This document shows positions 17,198-25,902 of a stretch of DNA of 64,000 nucleotides, in pieces; positions within the stretch are counted from its first letter, which is position 1; every line of letters starts with the position of its first letter. A model generated the notes under the pieces. The model saw only the letters and a list, made by a program, of their open reading frames with translations, did no database searches and was not told where the DNA came from. Location of the stretch: NCBI RefSeq assembly GCF_900109355.1, contig NZ_FOBF01000013.1, forward strand, positions 124,001 through 188,000, given 5' to 3'. A program made the position numbers and the translations under genes. The DNA comes from Nonomuraea pusilla (GTDB lineage: Bacteria; Actinomycetota; Actinomycetes; Streptosporangiales; Streptosporangiaceae).

Positions 17198-20100
17198 GGG
17201 TGTGGCGGCAGGACGCGGACCGGGTGGTGTTCCGGCTGGCCGAGCGGATCGGGCATCCCGAGTTCGCCTGGCCGCGGACGCTGCTGCGCTTCCCCGTGCG
17301 CTGGGAGCGGCCCTCGCTGCGGCTCGCGGAGCTGCGGCTGGCCGACGACGCCGGGAACGGGGTGCCGTTCCAGGCGGCCGGCGTCGCCGAGGCCGGCGGC
17401 CTCGCGGTCTCGGCCGTCATCTGCTTCTTCGCCGACCTGCCCCCCGGCGTGACCCGCTCCTACACGCTCTCCCCCGGCACCCCCGCGCGGCCGGACCGGC
17501 CCGTACGCGTGGAGCTCGGCGACGACCACGTCGTCCTCGACGGCGGCCCGCTACGGGTACGGCTGCCCGCCTCCCGGACCGCCCGCGGCACGGCGCCCGG
17601 ACCGGTGACCGCGTGGGACCGGGGACACGGCTGGGCCGGGGAGTCGGAGGTCCGCGGCGGCGTGCGGCGCGTGGAGTCGCGGCTGCTGGACAGCGGCCCG
17701 CTGTTCGCCGACCACGAGACCGTCTACCACTTCGAGAACGGGGGCCGCTACACCGCGACCGTCCGCTGCCTGCAGGGCTGCGACTTCGTCGAGCTGTCCG
17801 AGGAGATGACCGGGCTCGACGGCCCCGGCGCCGCCTGGGAGCTGGCCTGGACCGGCTGCTCCCCCACGCACCGCTTCTCCTCGGCCTGGCCCGGGTCGCA
17901 GGTCGCCGCCGACCACCTCGACCCCGGCAGCCCCGACACCTACCGGTGGCCCGGCGTCGACGAACCCCTGACGCTCGCCGGCTGCGGCGAGGACCCGAAC
18001 TTCTCCGGCCCCGGCGGCACCGAACGGCCGCAGGAGGACTACCTGTTCACGGTCGGCCCGTACGCGCCGAGCTTCGCCTGGAACGTCCGCCCGCACGCCG
18101 CGTTCTGGGACGTCCGCTCGGGCGACGCCATGGGCCTGTTCATCCGCGACCACGCCCGGTGGGACGACCGCTCCTACGCCTCCTGGGCCTCCTCCGACCT
18201 GCTGCAGGTCAGGTTCAGGCACGCGGAGGGCGTCCTGCGCTGGTCGTGGCCGCTGCGCACCGGGACCCGCTCCACCGGCATCGCCTTCCACGACCACGAA
18301 CGCGACCGCGAGGTGCTGCGGCGGCAGGCCGGCGGCGTCGGCGCCGCCTACCAGAGCACGTACGCGCGCGACCTGCACCACTGGCAGGGCACCCTGAGCC
18401 TGGACCGGGTCAAGGACTGGGACCTCGCCTACGACGGCAGGCGCCCGCGGCCGGTCGCGGCCGAGGGCGAGTTCGCGACCGCGGAGGAGTTCGCTGCGGC
18501 GCTGTTCGAGGGCGACGAGGGGCCGCGCCTCATCGCGCGCGGCGTCAACGACCTGGCCGGATACCTCAACATCGGCCAGCGCCCCCTCTACGACCGCTTC
18601 CTCGACGGCCGCCAGCGGCTCGGCCACCGGCTGAGCGAGCGGCAGCGGCGCCGCGTGGACGCGCTGCTGCTGCTCACCGCGCACGTCTCGGCGAACGAGG
18701 AGATGACGCCCGTCCTGCGCATGTTCGGCGGGCACCCCAACTTCCTGGCCGACGGCAAGGCCGCGCTGGCCTGCCTGGCCTGGCTGTTCCCCGACCACCC
18801 GGCCGCTCCCGCCTGGCTCGACCAGTTCGGGAAGGTCGCCGAGCTCGCCGCCCGCTTCCACACCAGGCCCGCCCTCCCGGCCCGCGAGACGTCGGCAGGG
18901 CGCTGGACCGAGAGCCTGGCCACCTACGTCTGGGCGTTCCTGCGGCCCATGACCCTCGGCAACGCCCTGGCCCGCCGCTCCGACGGGCGCAACCGGCTGG
19001 CGACGCCGGAGTTCGCCGCGATCGGCGACTGGCTCGTCAACGCCCTGACCGCGCCCGTCCACACGTCGGACGGCGACACCGCGCGGCTGCATCCCGCCCA
19101 GGGCGCGCACGCCTTCTGGCCGCGCCGCCCCCCGATCGAGATGCGGCTGCTCGGCGAGGCGCTGCGGCGCTACCGGCCGCTGGTCGCCGAGCACCTGCTG
19201 TGGGGCGGCGACGCCGCGGCCAGGCACCTGGACGCCGCGCCGGGGGCGCCGGACCCGTGGCGGCCGCTCGTCGAGACCGCGGGCGACACCGGCACCAACC
19301 CCCGGCTGCGCAGCTCCGCCCACACCGGTTACGGCGTCACGCTGCGGGCCGACGTGGACCTGCCGTCCGAGGTCGCCGTGTTCCTGCAGCAGGTCGACCA
19401 CGGGCCGAACTACCGGTGGGGCATCGCCGACGACAACGGTTCCGGCCACCTCTACTACTACGCCGCCGGCCGCTCCTACAGCGGCCACGGCCCCGAGGAC
19501 GCCGGTGACCGGCGCGTCCCCGACGCCACGTTCGCCACCTCGTGCGCCGTGTGGAAGGACGGCGCCTTCCGCTCCATCGGCCAGAACACGCTCGACCGGC
19601 CGCTGCGCGATCTCGGCTGGGCGCAGTTCGCCGAGATCGTCCCGCATCCGGACGGCCCGGTGGCCGGCGAGTACCGCAGCCGCAGCGTCCTGCTGATGGG
19701 AGCCGACTACATCGCGACCTACGACGCGTTCGCGCCCGGCCGGCGCACCGTCTGGACGTGGTCGGCGCTCACCCGGCCGACGGGCCACGACGCCAACAGT
19801 TTCGCGTTCCTGCCGGACCGCATGCCGCGCGTCCACCTCGTCCGGGGCGCGGGGCAGGGCGGCGAGATGGCGACGCCGACGTCGAGGATCCTGCGGCTGG
19901 AGGGCGACGGCGGCGACATCCTGGCGATCGTCAGCCACCGCGAGGACCTGACCGTGGACCCGGCGACGCCGTGGGGTGCGCGGATCAGGACGCCCGGCGG
20001 CGTCGACCACGTCTTCCGCGACGAGAGCGGGCCCCTGGACGTCGCCGAGGACGGGCTGCGCTTCCGCGGCACGGCGGGCGCCGTCCGGCTGCGGCACGAC

Positions 20101-21120
20101 GGCGTGCGCCTGCTCGCCCTGTTCCGCGGCACAGCGGGGGGCACGGCGGGGGGCACAGCCGGTGGCGGGGTGGTCGGCACCGACGAGGTGACGCTGACGA
20201 CCGACGACCCCGAGCTCGCCATCAGCCTCGAATACCGCGACCCCCGCGAGATCGAGGGCGTCTACCACGCGCCGAGACCGGCCACGGCGCGGCTGCGCGT
20301 CGCGGGCGGCCCCGGCCCGGCACGCCTCTTCGTCGACGGCGTCCCCGCGCGGACCCGCCGGACCGGCGACGAGGAGCTGTCCGTCGAGCTGCCGGAGGGC
20401 CGGCACCGCTGGCAGCTCACGGCGGGCGCGCCGCGACCGGTCCCCTCGCGCGTGCTGCGCACCGAGAACGTCAGCGGCGGCGCCCTCGTGCACTTCACCC
20501 ACGCCCCCGGAGCGGACTCGTACGCGATCCAGCTCAGCGCGGACGGCGGCGCCACCTGGGCGCCCGCGGGCACCGCGCGCCGCGGCCCGTTCGCGCTGGA
20601 CGGCCTGGCCGACGGCGCCAAGTACCACGTCCGCGTCGTCGCGGGAACCGCCGAGCCCGGCCCCGACTACCCGCTGTACGCGAGCGGCGACCCTCCCCCC
20701 GCGCCCGACGGCCTGCGGCTCCGGCTCGCGCCCGGCAGGGTGACGGCGACGTGGGGCGAGGTCCTCGGCGCCGCCCGCTACCGCCTCTACCGGCGCCGCA
20801 AGGGCGAGGCCGCCTACCGCGAGGTCTTCGCCGGCCTGGCCTTCAGCCACGGCGAGGACCTGCCGGGAGTGGTGCCGGGCCTGGCCGAGCCGTCGTCCCG
20901 CGAGCTGCCCGAGGGCGTGACGGTCCACGAGTACGCGGTCGCCGCCGAGAACGGCAACGGCGTCGGAGCGATGTCTCCCCCGGTGGACACCGACCCGCGC
21001 GGCTGGCGGCACTGGGAGCCGCCGGTGGAGGCGGCGTTCCGGCGCCGGCACACCTACAACCAGCCTCCGTACACGCCGGACCCGCTGACCCCCGCCCACT
21101 ACCAGGAGGAGCGCCGATGA
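17194..21120 (+). CDS. Large cytoplasmic polysaccharide-lyase-like protein of unassigned family
   Basis: The 1308-residue protein has no signal peptide. The N-terminal ~400 residues form a beta-rich, galactose-mutarotase-like region. Residues about 470-700 are helical with toroid-like repeats (LLLLTAHVSANEEMTPVLRMF, WTESLATYVWAFLRPMTLGN). Residues about 710-900 resemble the beta-sandwich half of heparinase/PL-type enzymes (SSAHTGYGVTLRADVDLPS, GPNYRWGIADDNGSGHLYYY). Two fibronectin-III-like domains follow (about 1085-1290). A Gly-Thr-Ala-Gly repeat lies near residue 980. Translational coupling to the importer suggests it acts on imported oligosaccharides, probably uronate-bearing. I cannot assign an established enzyme family. 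Confidence 0.6.
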   Translation: MRVWRQDADRVVFRLAERIGHPEFAWPRTLLRFPVRWERPSLRLAELRLADDAGNGVPFQAAGVAEAGGLAVSAVICFFADLPPGVTRSYTLSPGTPARPDRPVRVELGDDHVVLDGGPLRVRLPASRTARGTAPGPVTAWDRGHGWAGESEVRGGVRRVESRLLDSGPLFADHETVYHFENGGRYTATVRCLQGCDFVELSEEMTGLDGPGAAWELAWTGCSPTHRFSSAWPGSQVAADHLDPGSPDTYRWPGVDEPLTLAGCGEDPNFSGPGGTERPQEDYLFTVGPYAPSFAWNVRPHAAFWDVRSGDAMGLFIRDHARWDDRSYASWASSDLLQVRFRHAEGVLRWSWPLRTGTRSTGIAFHDHERDREVLRRQAGGVGAAYQSTYARDLHHWQGTLSLDRVKDWDLAYDGRRPRPVAAEGEFATAEEFAAALFEGDEGPRLIARGVNDLAGYLNIGQRPLYDRFLDGRQRLGHRLSERQRRRVDALLLLTAHVSANEEMTPVLRMFGGHPNFLADGKAALACLAWLFPDHPAAPAWLDQFGKVAELAARFHTRPALPARETSAGRWTESLATYVWAFLRPMTLGNALARRSDGRNRLATPEFAAIGDWLVNALTAPVHTSDGDTARLHPAQGAHAFWPRRPPIEMRLLGEALRRYRPLVAEHLLWGGDAAARHLDAAPGAPDPWRPLVETAGDTGTNPRLRSSAHTGYGVTLRADVDLPSEVAVFLQQVDHGPNYRWGIADDNGSGHLYYYAAGRSYSGHGPEDAGDRRVPDATFATSCAVWKDGAFRSIGQNTLDRPLRDLGWAQFAEIVPHPDGPVAGEYRSRSVLLMGADYIATYDAFAPGRRTVWTWSALTRPTGHDANSFAFLPDRMPRVHLVRGAGQGGEMATPTSRILRLEGDGGDILAIVSHREDLTVDPATPWGARIRTPGGVDHVFRDESGPLDVAEDGLRFRGTAGAVRLRHDGVRLLALFRGTAGGTAGGTAGGGVVGTDEVTLTTDDPELAISLEYRDPREIEGVYHAPRPATARLRVAGGPGPARLFVDGVPARTRRTGDEELSVELPEGRHRWQLTAGAPRPVPSRVLRTENVSGGALVHFTHAPGADSYAIQLSADGGATWAPAGTARRGPFALDGLADGAKYHVRVVAGTAEPGPDYPLYASGDPPPAPDGLRLRLAPGRVTATWGEVLGAARYRLYRRRKGEAAYREVFAGLAFSHGEDLPGVVPGLAEPSSRELPEGVTVHEYAVAAENGNGVGAMSPPVDTDPRGWRHWEPPVEAAFRRRHTYNQPPYTPDPLTPAHYQEERR
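20131..20172 (+). repeat. 12-bp tandem repeat coding GTAG
   Basis: Three near-identical 12-base units (GGCACAGCGGGG type) code GTAGGTAGGTAGGG inside the 1308-residue protein, between two beta-rich regions. Confidence 0.85.
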
Positions 21121-21992
21121 CGTACCGGATCCTCGTCACCGGGGCGGCGGGCCGCGTCGGAACGGCGCTGCGCCCGCTGCTGGCCCGCCCCGGCAGGGTG
21201 CTGCGGCTGCTCGACCTCGCGCCGCTGGGCCGCGCCGCGCCGGGCGAGGAGCTCATCCAGGCGTCCTTCACCGACCAGGACGCGATCGACCGGGCGTGCC
21301 GGGACGTGGACGCGGTCGTGCACCTCGGGGGGCTCAGCGGCGAGGGCCCGTGGGAACGGCTCCTCGCGGCCAACGTGGACGGCACCCAGCGGGTCCTCGA
21401 AGCAGTCCGCCGGCGGGGCGTGCGCAAGGCCGTGCTCGCCTCCAGCATCCACGCCGCCGGATTCCTCACCCGCGACGACGCCCGCGCCGCCGGGGACGGC
21501 GGCCTGCTTCCCGCGGACGCGCCGCCGCGCCCCGACACCTTCTACGGCGTCAGCAAGGCGGCGCTCGAAGCCCTCGGCGCGCTCTACCACTCGCGCTTCG
21601 GCATCGACGTCAGCTGCCTGCGCATCGGCGCGTTCCGTCCGCGTCCCGTCTCGCCGCCCGACCTCGCCGTGTGGCTGTCGCACCAGGACGCGGCGCGGCT
21701 GGTCGAGGCCTGCCTGGCCGCGCACCCGCCCACGTTCCGCATCCTGTGGGGCATCTCCGGCAACACGCGGCGCTGGTGGTCGCTCGCCGAAGGGACGGCG
21801 ATCGGCTACCGGCCGCGCGACGACGCCGAGCGCTTCGCAGGCGACGTCCCGGGGGCCGGCGCCTTCGACCCCGCCGACCCCCTCCTGCACCGGGTGGGCG
21901 GCGGCTTCTGCGCGATGCCGCTGGGCGGCTCAGCCGGCGAACGGCGTGGACGGCAGGCCCACGGCGCCGAGCGGGTCGAGGGCGAACACTGA
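21117..21992 (+). CDS. NAD-dependent epimerase/dehydratase, uronate dehydrogenase-like
   Basis: The 291-residue SDR starts inside the previous stop (ATGA). It has the extended-SDR nucleotide motif ILVTGAAGRVGTALR, then VVHLGG, a serine motif SSIHAAGF and catalytic Tyr143/Lys147 in YGVSK. This pattern, with CLRIGAF and SHQDAARLV, matches uronate dehydrogenases, which oxidise glucuronate or galacturonate to the aldaric acid lactone. The last ~20 codons overlap the convergent lactonase gene by 63 bases and read unlike the family, so the C-terminus may be extended. A lactonase directly downstream fits the pathway. Confidence 0.82.
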   Translation: MTYRILVTGAAGRVGTALRPLLARPGRVLRLLDLAPLGRAAPGEELIQASFTDQDAIDRACRDVDAVVHLGGLSGEGPWERLLAANVDGTQRVLEAVRRRGVRKAVLASSIHAAGFLTRDDARAAGDGGLLPADAPPRPDTFYGVSKAALEALGALYHSRFGIDVSCLRIGAFRPRPVSPPDLAVWLSHQDAARLVEACLAAHPPTFRILWGISGNTRRWWSLAEGTAIGYRPRDDAERFAGDVPGAGAFDPADPLLHRVGGGFCAMPLGGSAGERRGRQAHGAERVEGEH

Positions 21993-22823
21993 CCCGGAGG
22001 GGTCGTCGTCGGCCAGGTCGAGCCCTTCACGGGCCGACGTGACGTACAGGACGTCCAGGCGGGGCCCGCCGAACGCGCAGGACGACGGCTGCGGCACGGG
22101 CATCGCGATCTCGCCGAGCAGGTCCCCCTCGGGGGAGATCCGCGCCAGCCGGCCGCCGCCCCAGATCGCGACCCACAGGCATCCCGCCGCGTCCACGGCG
22201 AGGCCGTCGGGCATGCCGGAGGCGGCGGGGATCCGGCGGAGCGTGCGCCGGCGGCTGAGCTCGGTGGAGCCGGGGCGGGTGTCGAAGGCCCAGATCTCGC
22301 CGGCGATCGAGTCGGCGAGGTAGAAGGTGCGCCCGTCGGGGCTCCAGCCGAGCCCGTTGGGCAGGGCCAGGCCGTCGAGGACGACCCGGCTCGTCCAGTC
22401 CGGCATGAGGACGTGCAGGGCGCCTCTGCCGGGCTCGAAGTCCATCGCGGTGCTGCCGGCCCACAGCCGCCCGTGGCCGTCGCACTTGGCGTCGTTCATG
22501 CGCTCACCGGCGGGCAGGATCGCGCGCCGGACGTCCATCGGCCCGCCGGGCCCGACGGCCGCGAACCCTTCGGCCGTCGCGGCGGCGAAGCCTCCGCCAC
22601 GTCGCGGCGCCGCGGCGCCGACGAGCGTCGGCAGCTCGACCGTGACGGTCCGCCCGGTGGCCGGGTCGCTGGTGTGCAGGTGCCCGGCAGGGATGTCGAC
22701 CCAGTGCAGGCTGCCGGTCGCGGCGTCCCACACGGGTCCTTCGCCCACCCGCGCCCTGCCGGGGACGGCGATCCGGGCCGTCGCTGGGAGCCCTGCCCGC
22801 ACGCGGTCGTCGCGGCCGGTCAT
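21930..22823 (-). CDS. SMP-30/gluconolactonase-family lactonase
   Basis: The 297-residue six-bladed propeller has the SMP-30 hallmarks GEGPVWDAATGSLHWVDIPAG (metal-ligand Glu), ERMNDAKCDGHGRLWAGSTA (Asn-Asp ligand), LPNGLGWSPDGRTFYLADS and MPDGLAVDAAGCLWVA (Asp ligand). It starts within the stop of the SDR gene (ATGA), so the two form an operon reading leftward. It would open the lactone made by the convergent uronate-dehydrogenase-like enzyme or by the SDR. Confidence 0.9.
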   Translation of the reverse strand: MTGRDDRVRAGLPATARIAVPGRARVGEGPVWDAATGSLHWVDIPAGHLHTSDPATGRTVTVELPTLVGAAAPRRGGGFAAATAEGFAAVGPGGPMDVRRAILPAGERMNDAKCDGHGRLWAGSTAMDFEPGRGALHVLMPDWTSRVVLDGLALPNGLGWSPDGRTFYLADSIAGEIWAFDTRPGSTELSRRRTLRRIPAASGMPDGLAVDAAGCLWVAIWGGGRLARISPEGDLLGEIAMPVPQPSSCAFGGPRLDVLYVTSAREGLDLADDDPSGSVFALDPLGAVGLPSTPFAG

Positions 22824-23602
22824 CCGGGGAGCACCACCGCGGCGCTGGCCAGGAGCCCGCCGTCGACCGGCAGCGCGATGCCGGTGATGAAGCTGGCCCG
22901 GTCTCCCGCCAGGAAGGCGACGGCTTCCGCCACCTCCTCCGGCCGGGCCACCCGTCCCAGCGGATGCATGCGCCCCCACGACTCGACCAGTTCCTGCGCG
23001 GCCCCGTCGGTGCCGTCGGTGAAGGCGCGGGCCGAGGACCGCAGCATCGGGGTGTCCACCGACGCGGGGCACACGGTGTTGACCCTGATGCCGTTCCTCG
23101 CCTCGTCGATCGCGGCCGAGCGGGCGAACGCGTTGAGCGCCCCCTTGCTGGTGGTGTAGGCGGCGACGGCGCTCTGGGTGACGAACGCCTGCACGGAGGA
23201 GACGATCACGATCGACCCCGACCCGCGGGCGCGCAGGCGGGGCAGGGCGTGCTTGACGATGTGGAACGTGCCGGTCAGGTTGACGGCGAGCACGTCGTTC
23301 CACTCGCCGGCGCCGGTCTCGGCGGCCGTGCCGTAGCGCTGGATGCCCGCGGCGGCGACCACGACGTCCAGGCCGCCGTGCGCGGCGGCGACGTCCTCGA
23401 CGAGCCGCGCGGTGGCGGCCTCGTCGGTGACGTCGAGCTCGACGTGCTCGACGCCGGGCAGCGGCGCTTCGCGGTCGCGTCCCGGTGGCAGGCCGGCGGC
23501 CACGACCGTCGCGCCGCGTGCCGAGAGCAGCCGGGCCGTCGCGCGCCCGATGCCGCTGAATCCTCCGGTGACGATGGCGACCTTGCCGTCGAACTCCGCC
23601 AC
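22820..23602 (-). CDS. Short-chain dehydrogenase/reductase (sugar dehydrogenase type)
   Basis: The 260-residue classical SDR has TGGFSGIG (cofactor loop), VVAAAGIQ in place of NNAG, IVSSVQAF (Ser), YTTSK (Tyr/Lys) and NTVCPASVDTPM. The sequence resembles hexose or 6-deoxyhexose 1-dehydrogenases and fuconate dehydrogenases. Being translationally coupled to an SMP-30 lactonase, it likely oxidises an aldose to its lactone. Its promoter region is shared with the divergent GH42 gene and contains the LacI-type palindrome. Confidence 0.88.
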   Translation of the reverse strand: MAEFDGKVAIVTGGFSGIGRATARLLSARGATVVAAGLPPGRDREAPLPGVEHVELDVTDEAATARLVEDVAAAHGGLDVVVAAAGIQRYGTAAETGAGEWNDVLAVNLTGTFHIVKHALPRLRARGSGSIVIVSSVQAFVTQSAVAAYTTSKGALNAFARSAAIDEARNGIRVNTVCPASVDTPMLRSSARAFTDGTDGAAQELVESWGRMHPLGRVARPEEVAEAVAFLAGDRASFITGIALPVDGGLLASAAVVLPG

Positions 23603-23717
23603 GTTCCACTCCCCTCGATGTCGTCCGCAGGCGGCGCCGGAGGTGGGCCGCGGCAGGCGGGTCCGCCGCGACTGTCGAGCCGGGACCCTGCGAGCCGGTT
23701 ACGCGGCACCACTCTAG

Positions 23718-23729
23718 GACAACGTTGTC
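23718..23729. promoter_or_regulatory. Second LacI-type operator GACAACGTTGTC
   Basis: An identical 12-base palindrome lies in the 195-base divergent region between the SDR and GH42 genes. It is again preceded by CACTCTAG. One site could repress both directions. Confidence 0.8.
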
Positions 23730-23797
23730 TCAAGCCGCTAGTCTGATCCGGCCGCGACCCCGCGGCGATCCGCACCACCCCCCGAGGAGAGCAGCAC

Positions 23798-25840
23798 GTG
23801 ACGGCTGAGTGGATCCGGTGGCCCGCCGGCGTCGTCGCCCGGTTCGGCGGCCGGCCCGTCGCCTTCGGCGGCGACTACAACCCCGAACAGTGGGACGAGA
23901 GCGTCTGGGACGAGGACGTGCGGCTGATGCGCCAGGCCGGCGTCAACCTCGTCACCGTCGGCGTCTTCGCCTGGTCGACCCTGCAGCCGGCGCCCGGCCG
24001 GTGGGACTTCGGATGGCTCGACCGCCTGCTCGACCTGCTGCACGCCAACGACATCGCCGCCGACCTCGCCACCGCCACCGCCTCACCCCCGCCCTGGCTC
24101 ACCACCCGCCACCCCGACGTGCTGCCCGTCGACCGGCACGGACGCACGATGGCGCAGGGCGGACGCCAGGCCTGGTCACCGTCGTCCACCGTCTACCGCG
24201 AGCACTCGCTCGCCCTGGTGGAGAAGCTGGCGCACCGCTACGGCGAGCACCCCGCCCTCGCGCTGTGGCACGTCTCCAACGAGCTCGGCGGCCACAACTC
24301 CCGCTGCTACGGCGACCAGAGCGCCAAGGCCTTCCGCGCCTGGCTCAAGGAACGCTACGGCTCCGTCCACGAGCTGAACGCCGCGTGGACGACCGCCGCC
24401 TGGAGCCAGACCTACTCCGACTGGGAGGAGATCCAGCCTCCGCGGCTCACCTACACCGACTCCAACCCCACCCAGGTCCTCGACTTCGACCGGTTCAGCT
24501 CCCACCAGCTGCGCGAGCAGCTGCGAGCCGAGATCGCCGTACTGCGGCGCGTCACCCCCGACGTGCCCATCACCACGAACATGGTGCTCTTCGACGCCGG
24601 CAAGAACATGGACTACAGCTCCTGGGCCGCCGACCTGGACCTCATCGCGAGCGACCACTACCTCAGGCCCGCCCCCGACGCCCACGTCGAGCTGGCCTTC
24701 TCCGCCGACCGGGCCCGCGGCCTGTCCGAGGGCGAGCCGTGGCTGCTCATGGAGACGGCCACCGGCGCCACCAGCTGGCGCCCCGTCAACCCCGCCAAAC
24801 GCCGCGGCGAACTCCGGCGCAACGTGTTCACCCACCTCGCCCGCGGCGCCGACGGCATCTGCTTCTTCCAGTGGCGCGCCGCCAGGGCGGGCGCCGAACG
24901 CTTCCACTCCGCGATGCTCCCGCACGCCGGACCCGACAGCCGCATGTTCCGCGAGGTGACGGCGCTCGGCGCGGAGCTCGCCTCCTGTGCCGAGGTGCTC
25001 GGCAGCCGGGTCGTCGCCGACTGCGCGCTGCTGTTCTCCGAGGAGTCGTGGTGGGCCGCGGAACGCGAGGGGCACCCGCACAACGGCCTGTCGTACATGG
25101 AGTGCGCCCTCGGCTGGCACCGGAGCCTGTGGGAGGCGGGCGTCACCGCCGACGTCGTGCCGCCGACGGCCGACCTGTCGAGCTACCGGCTGATCGTCGT
25201 ACCGATGCTCTACCTGCTCTCCGACCGCGACGCGGCCGCCGTCGCCGCCGCCGCGCACGCCGGGGCCACCGTGATCGTCACCTACTTCTCCGGCATCGTC
25301 GACCCGCTCGACCGGGTACGGCTCGGCGGCTACCCCGGCGCGTTCCGCGAGCTGCTCGGCGTGCGCGTGGAGGAGTTCGCCCCCCTGCCCGAGCCGGACT
25401 CCGTGGAGATCGACGGCGTCACCGGACGCGCCAGGATCTCCACCTGGCACGAGGAGATCGACCTCACCGACGCCGTGGCCGAGGCCCGCTACCTCGACGG
25501 CGACTTCGCCGGCGCGCCCGCGATCACCCGCGCGGCCCGCGGCGCGGGGCACGCCTGGTACGTCGGCGTCGACCTGCCCGCCGCCGCCCGCGCGCGCCTG
25601 CTGGAGACGATCACGCGGCGGCTCGCCATGCCGGCGGCCCGCCCCGGCGGCCGCCTGGAGGCCGTCACCCGCCGGTCGGCCGGCCACGACTACGTCTTCC
25701 TCGTCAACCACGGCGACACCGACACGTCCGTCCCCGGGTCGGGCACCGACCTGCTGGACGGGTCCGTCCACGACGGGAAGATCACCGTGCCGGCGGGCGG
25801 GGTGCGGGTCGTCAGGACGGATCGAGACGCCGACCGGTGA
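23798..25840 (+). CDS. GH42 beta-galactosidase
   Basis: The 680-residue protein starts at GTG 23798 after GAGGAGA. It shows the full GH42 layout: FGGDYNPEQWDESVWDEDV at the N-terminus, then WHVSNELGGH with the acid/base Glu. LLMETATGATSW carries the nucleophile Glu, and a Rossmann-like trimerisation domain (YRLIVVPMLYLL) and a C-terminal beta domain follow. There is no signal peptide, so it acts on imported beta-galactosides. It probably shares LacI control with the GH36 operon through the palindrome 69 bases upstream. Confidence 0.95.
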   Translation: MTAEWIRWPAGVVARFGGRPVAFGGDYNPEQWDESVWDEDVRLMRQAGVNLVTVGVFAWSTLQPAPGRWDFGWLDRLLDLLHANDIAADLATATASPPPWLTTRHPDVLPVDRHGRTMAQGGRQAWSPSSTVYREHSLALVEKLAHRYGEHPALALWHVSNELGGHNSRCYGDQSAKAFRAWLKERYGSVHELNAAWTTAAWSQTYSDWEEIQPPRLTYTDSNPTQVLDFDRFSSHQLREQLRAEIAVLRRVTPDVPITTNMVLFDAGKNMDYSSWAADLDLIASDHYLRPAPDAHVELAFSADRARGLSEGEPWLLMETATGATSWRPVNPAKRRGELRRNVFTHLARGADGICFFQWRAARAGAERFHSAMLPHAGPDSRMFREVTALGAELASCAEVLGSRVVADCALLFSEESWWAAEREGHPHNGLSYMECALGWHRSLWEAGVTADVVPPTADLSSYRLIVVPMLYLLSDRDAAAVAAAAHAGATVIVTYFSGIVDPLDRVRLGGYPGAFRELLGVRVEEFAPLPEPDSVEIDGVTGRARISTWHEEIDLTDAVAEARYLDGDFAGAPAITRAARGAGHAWYVGVDLPAAARARLLETITRRLAMPAARPGGRLEAVTRRSAGHDYVFLVNHGDTDTSVPGSGTDLLDGSVHDGKITVPAGGVRVVRTDRDADR

Positions 25841-25856
25841 CCCGCGGACGCGAAGA

Positions 25857-25886
25857 AGGACCAGGCGGCCACGGCCGCCTGGTCCT
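25857..25886. terminator. Strong bidirectional terminator
   Basis: AGGACCAGGCGGCC (25857-25870) pairs perfectly over 14 bases with 25873-25886. It lies between the GH42 gene and the convergent uxuA gene. Confidence 0.9.
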
Positions 25887-25902
25887 GCCCCGCCTGAGAG
25901 GA

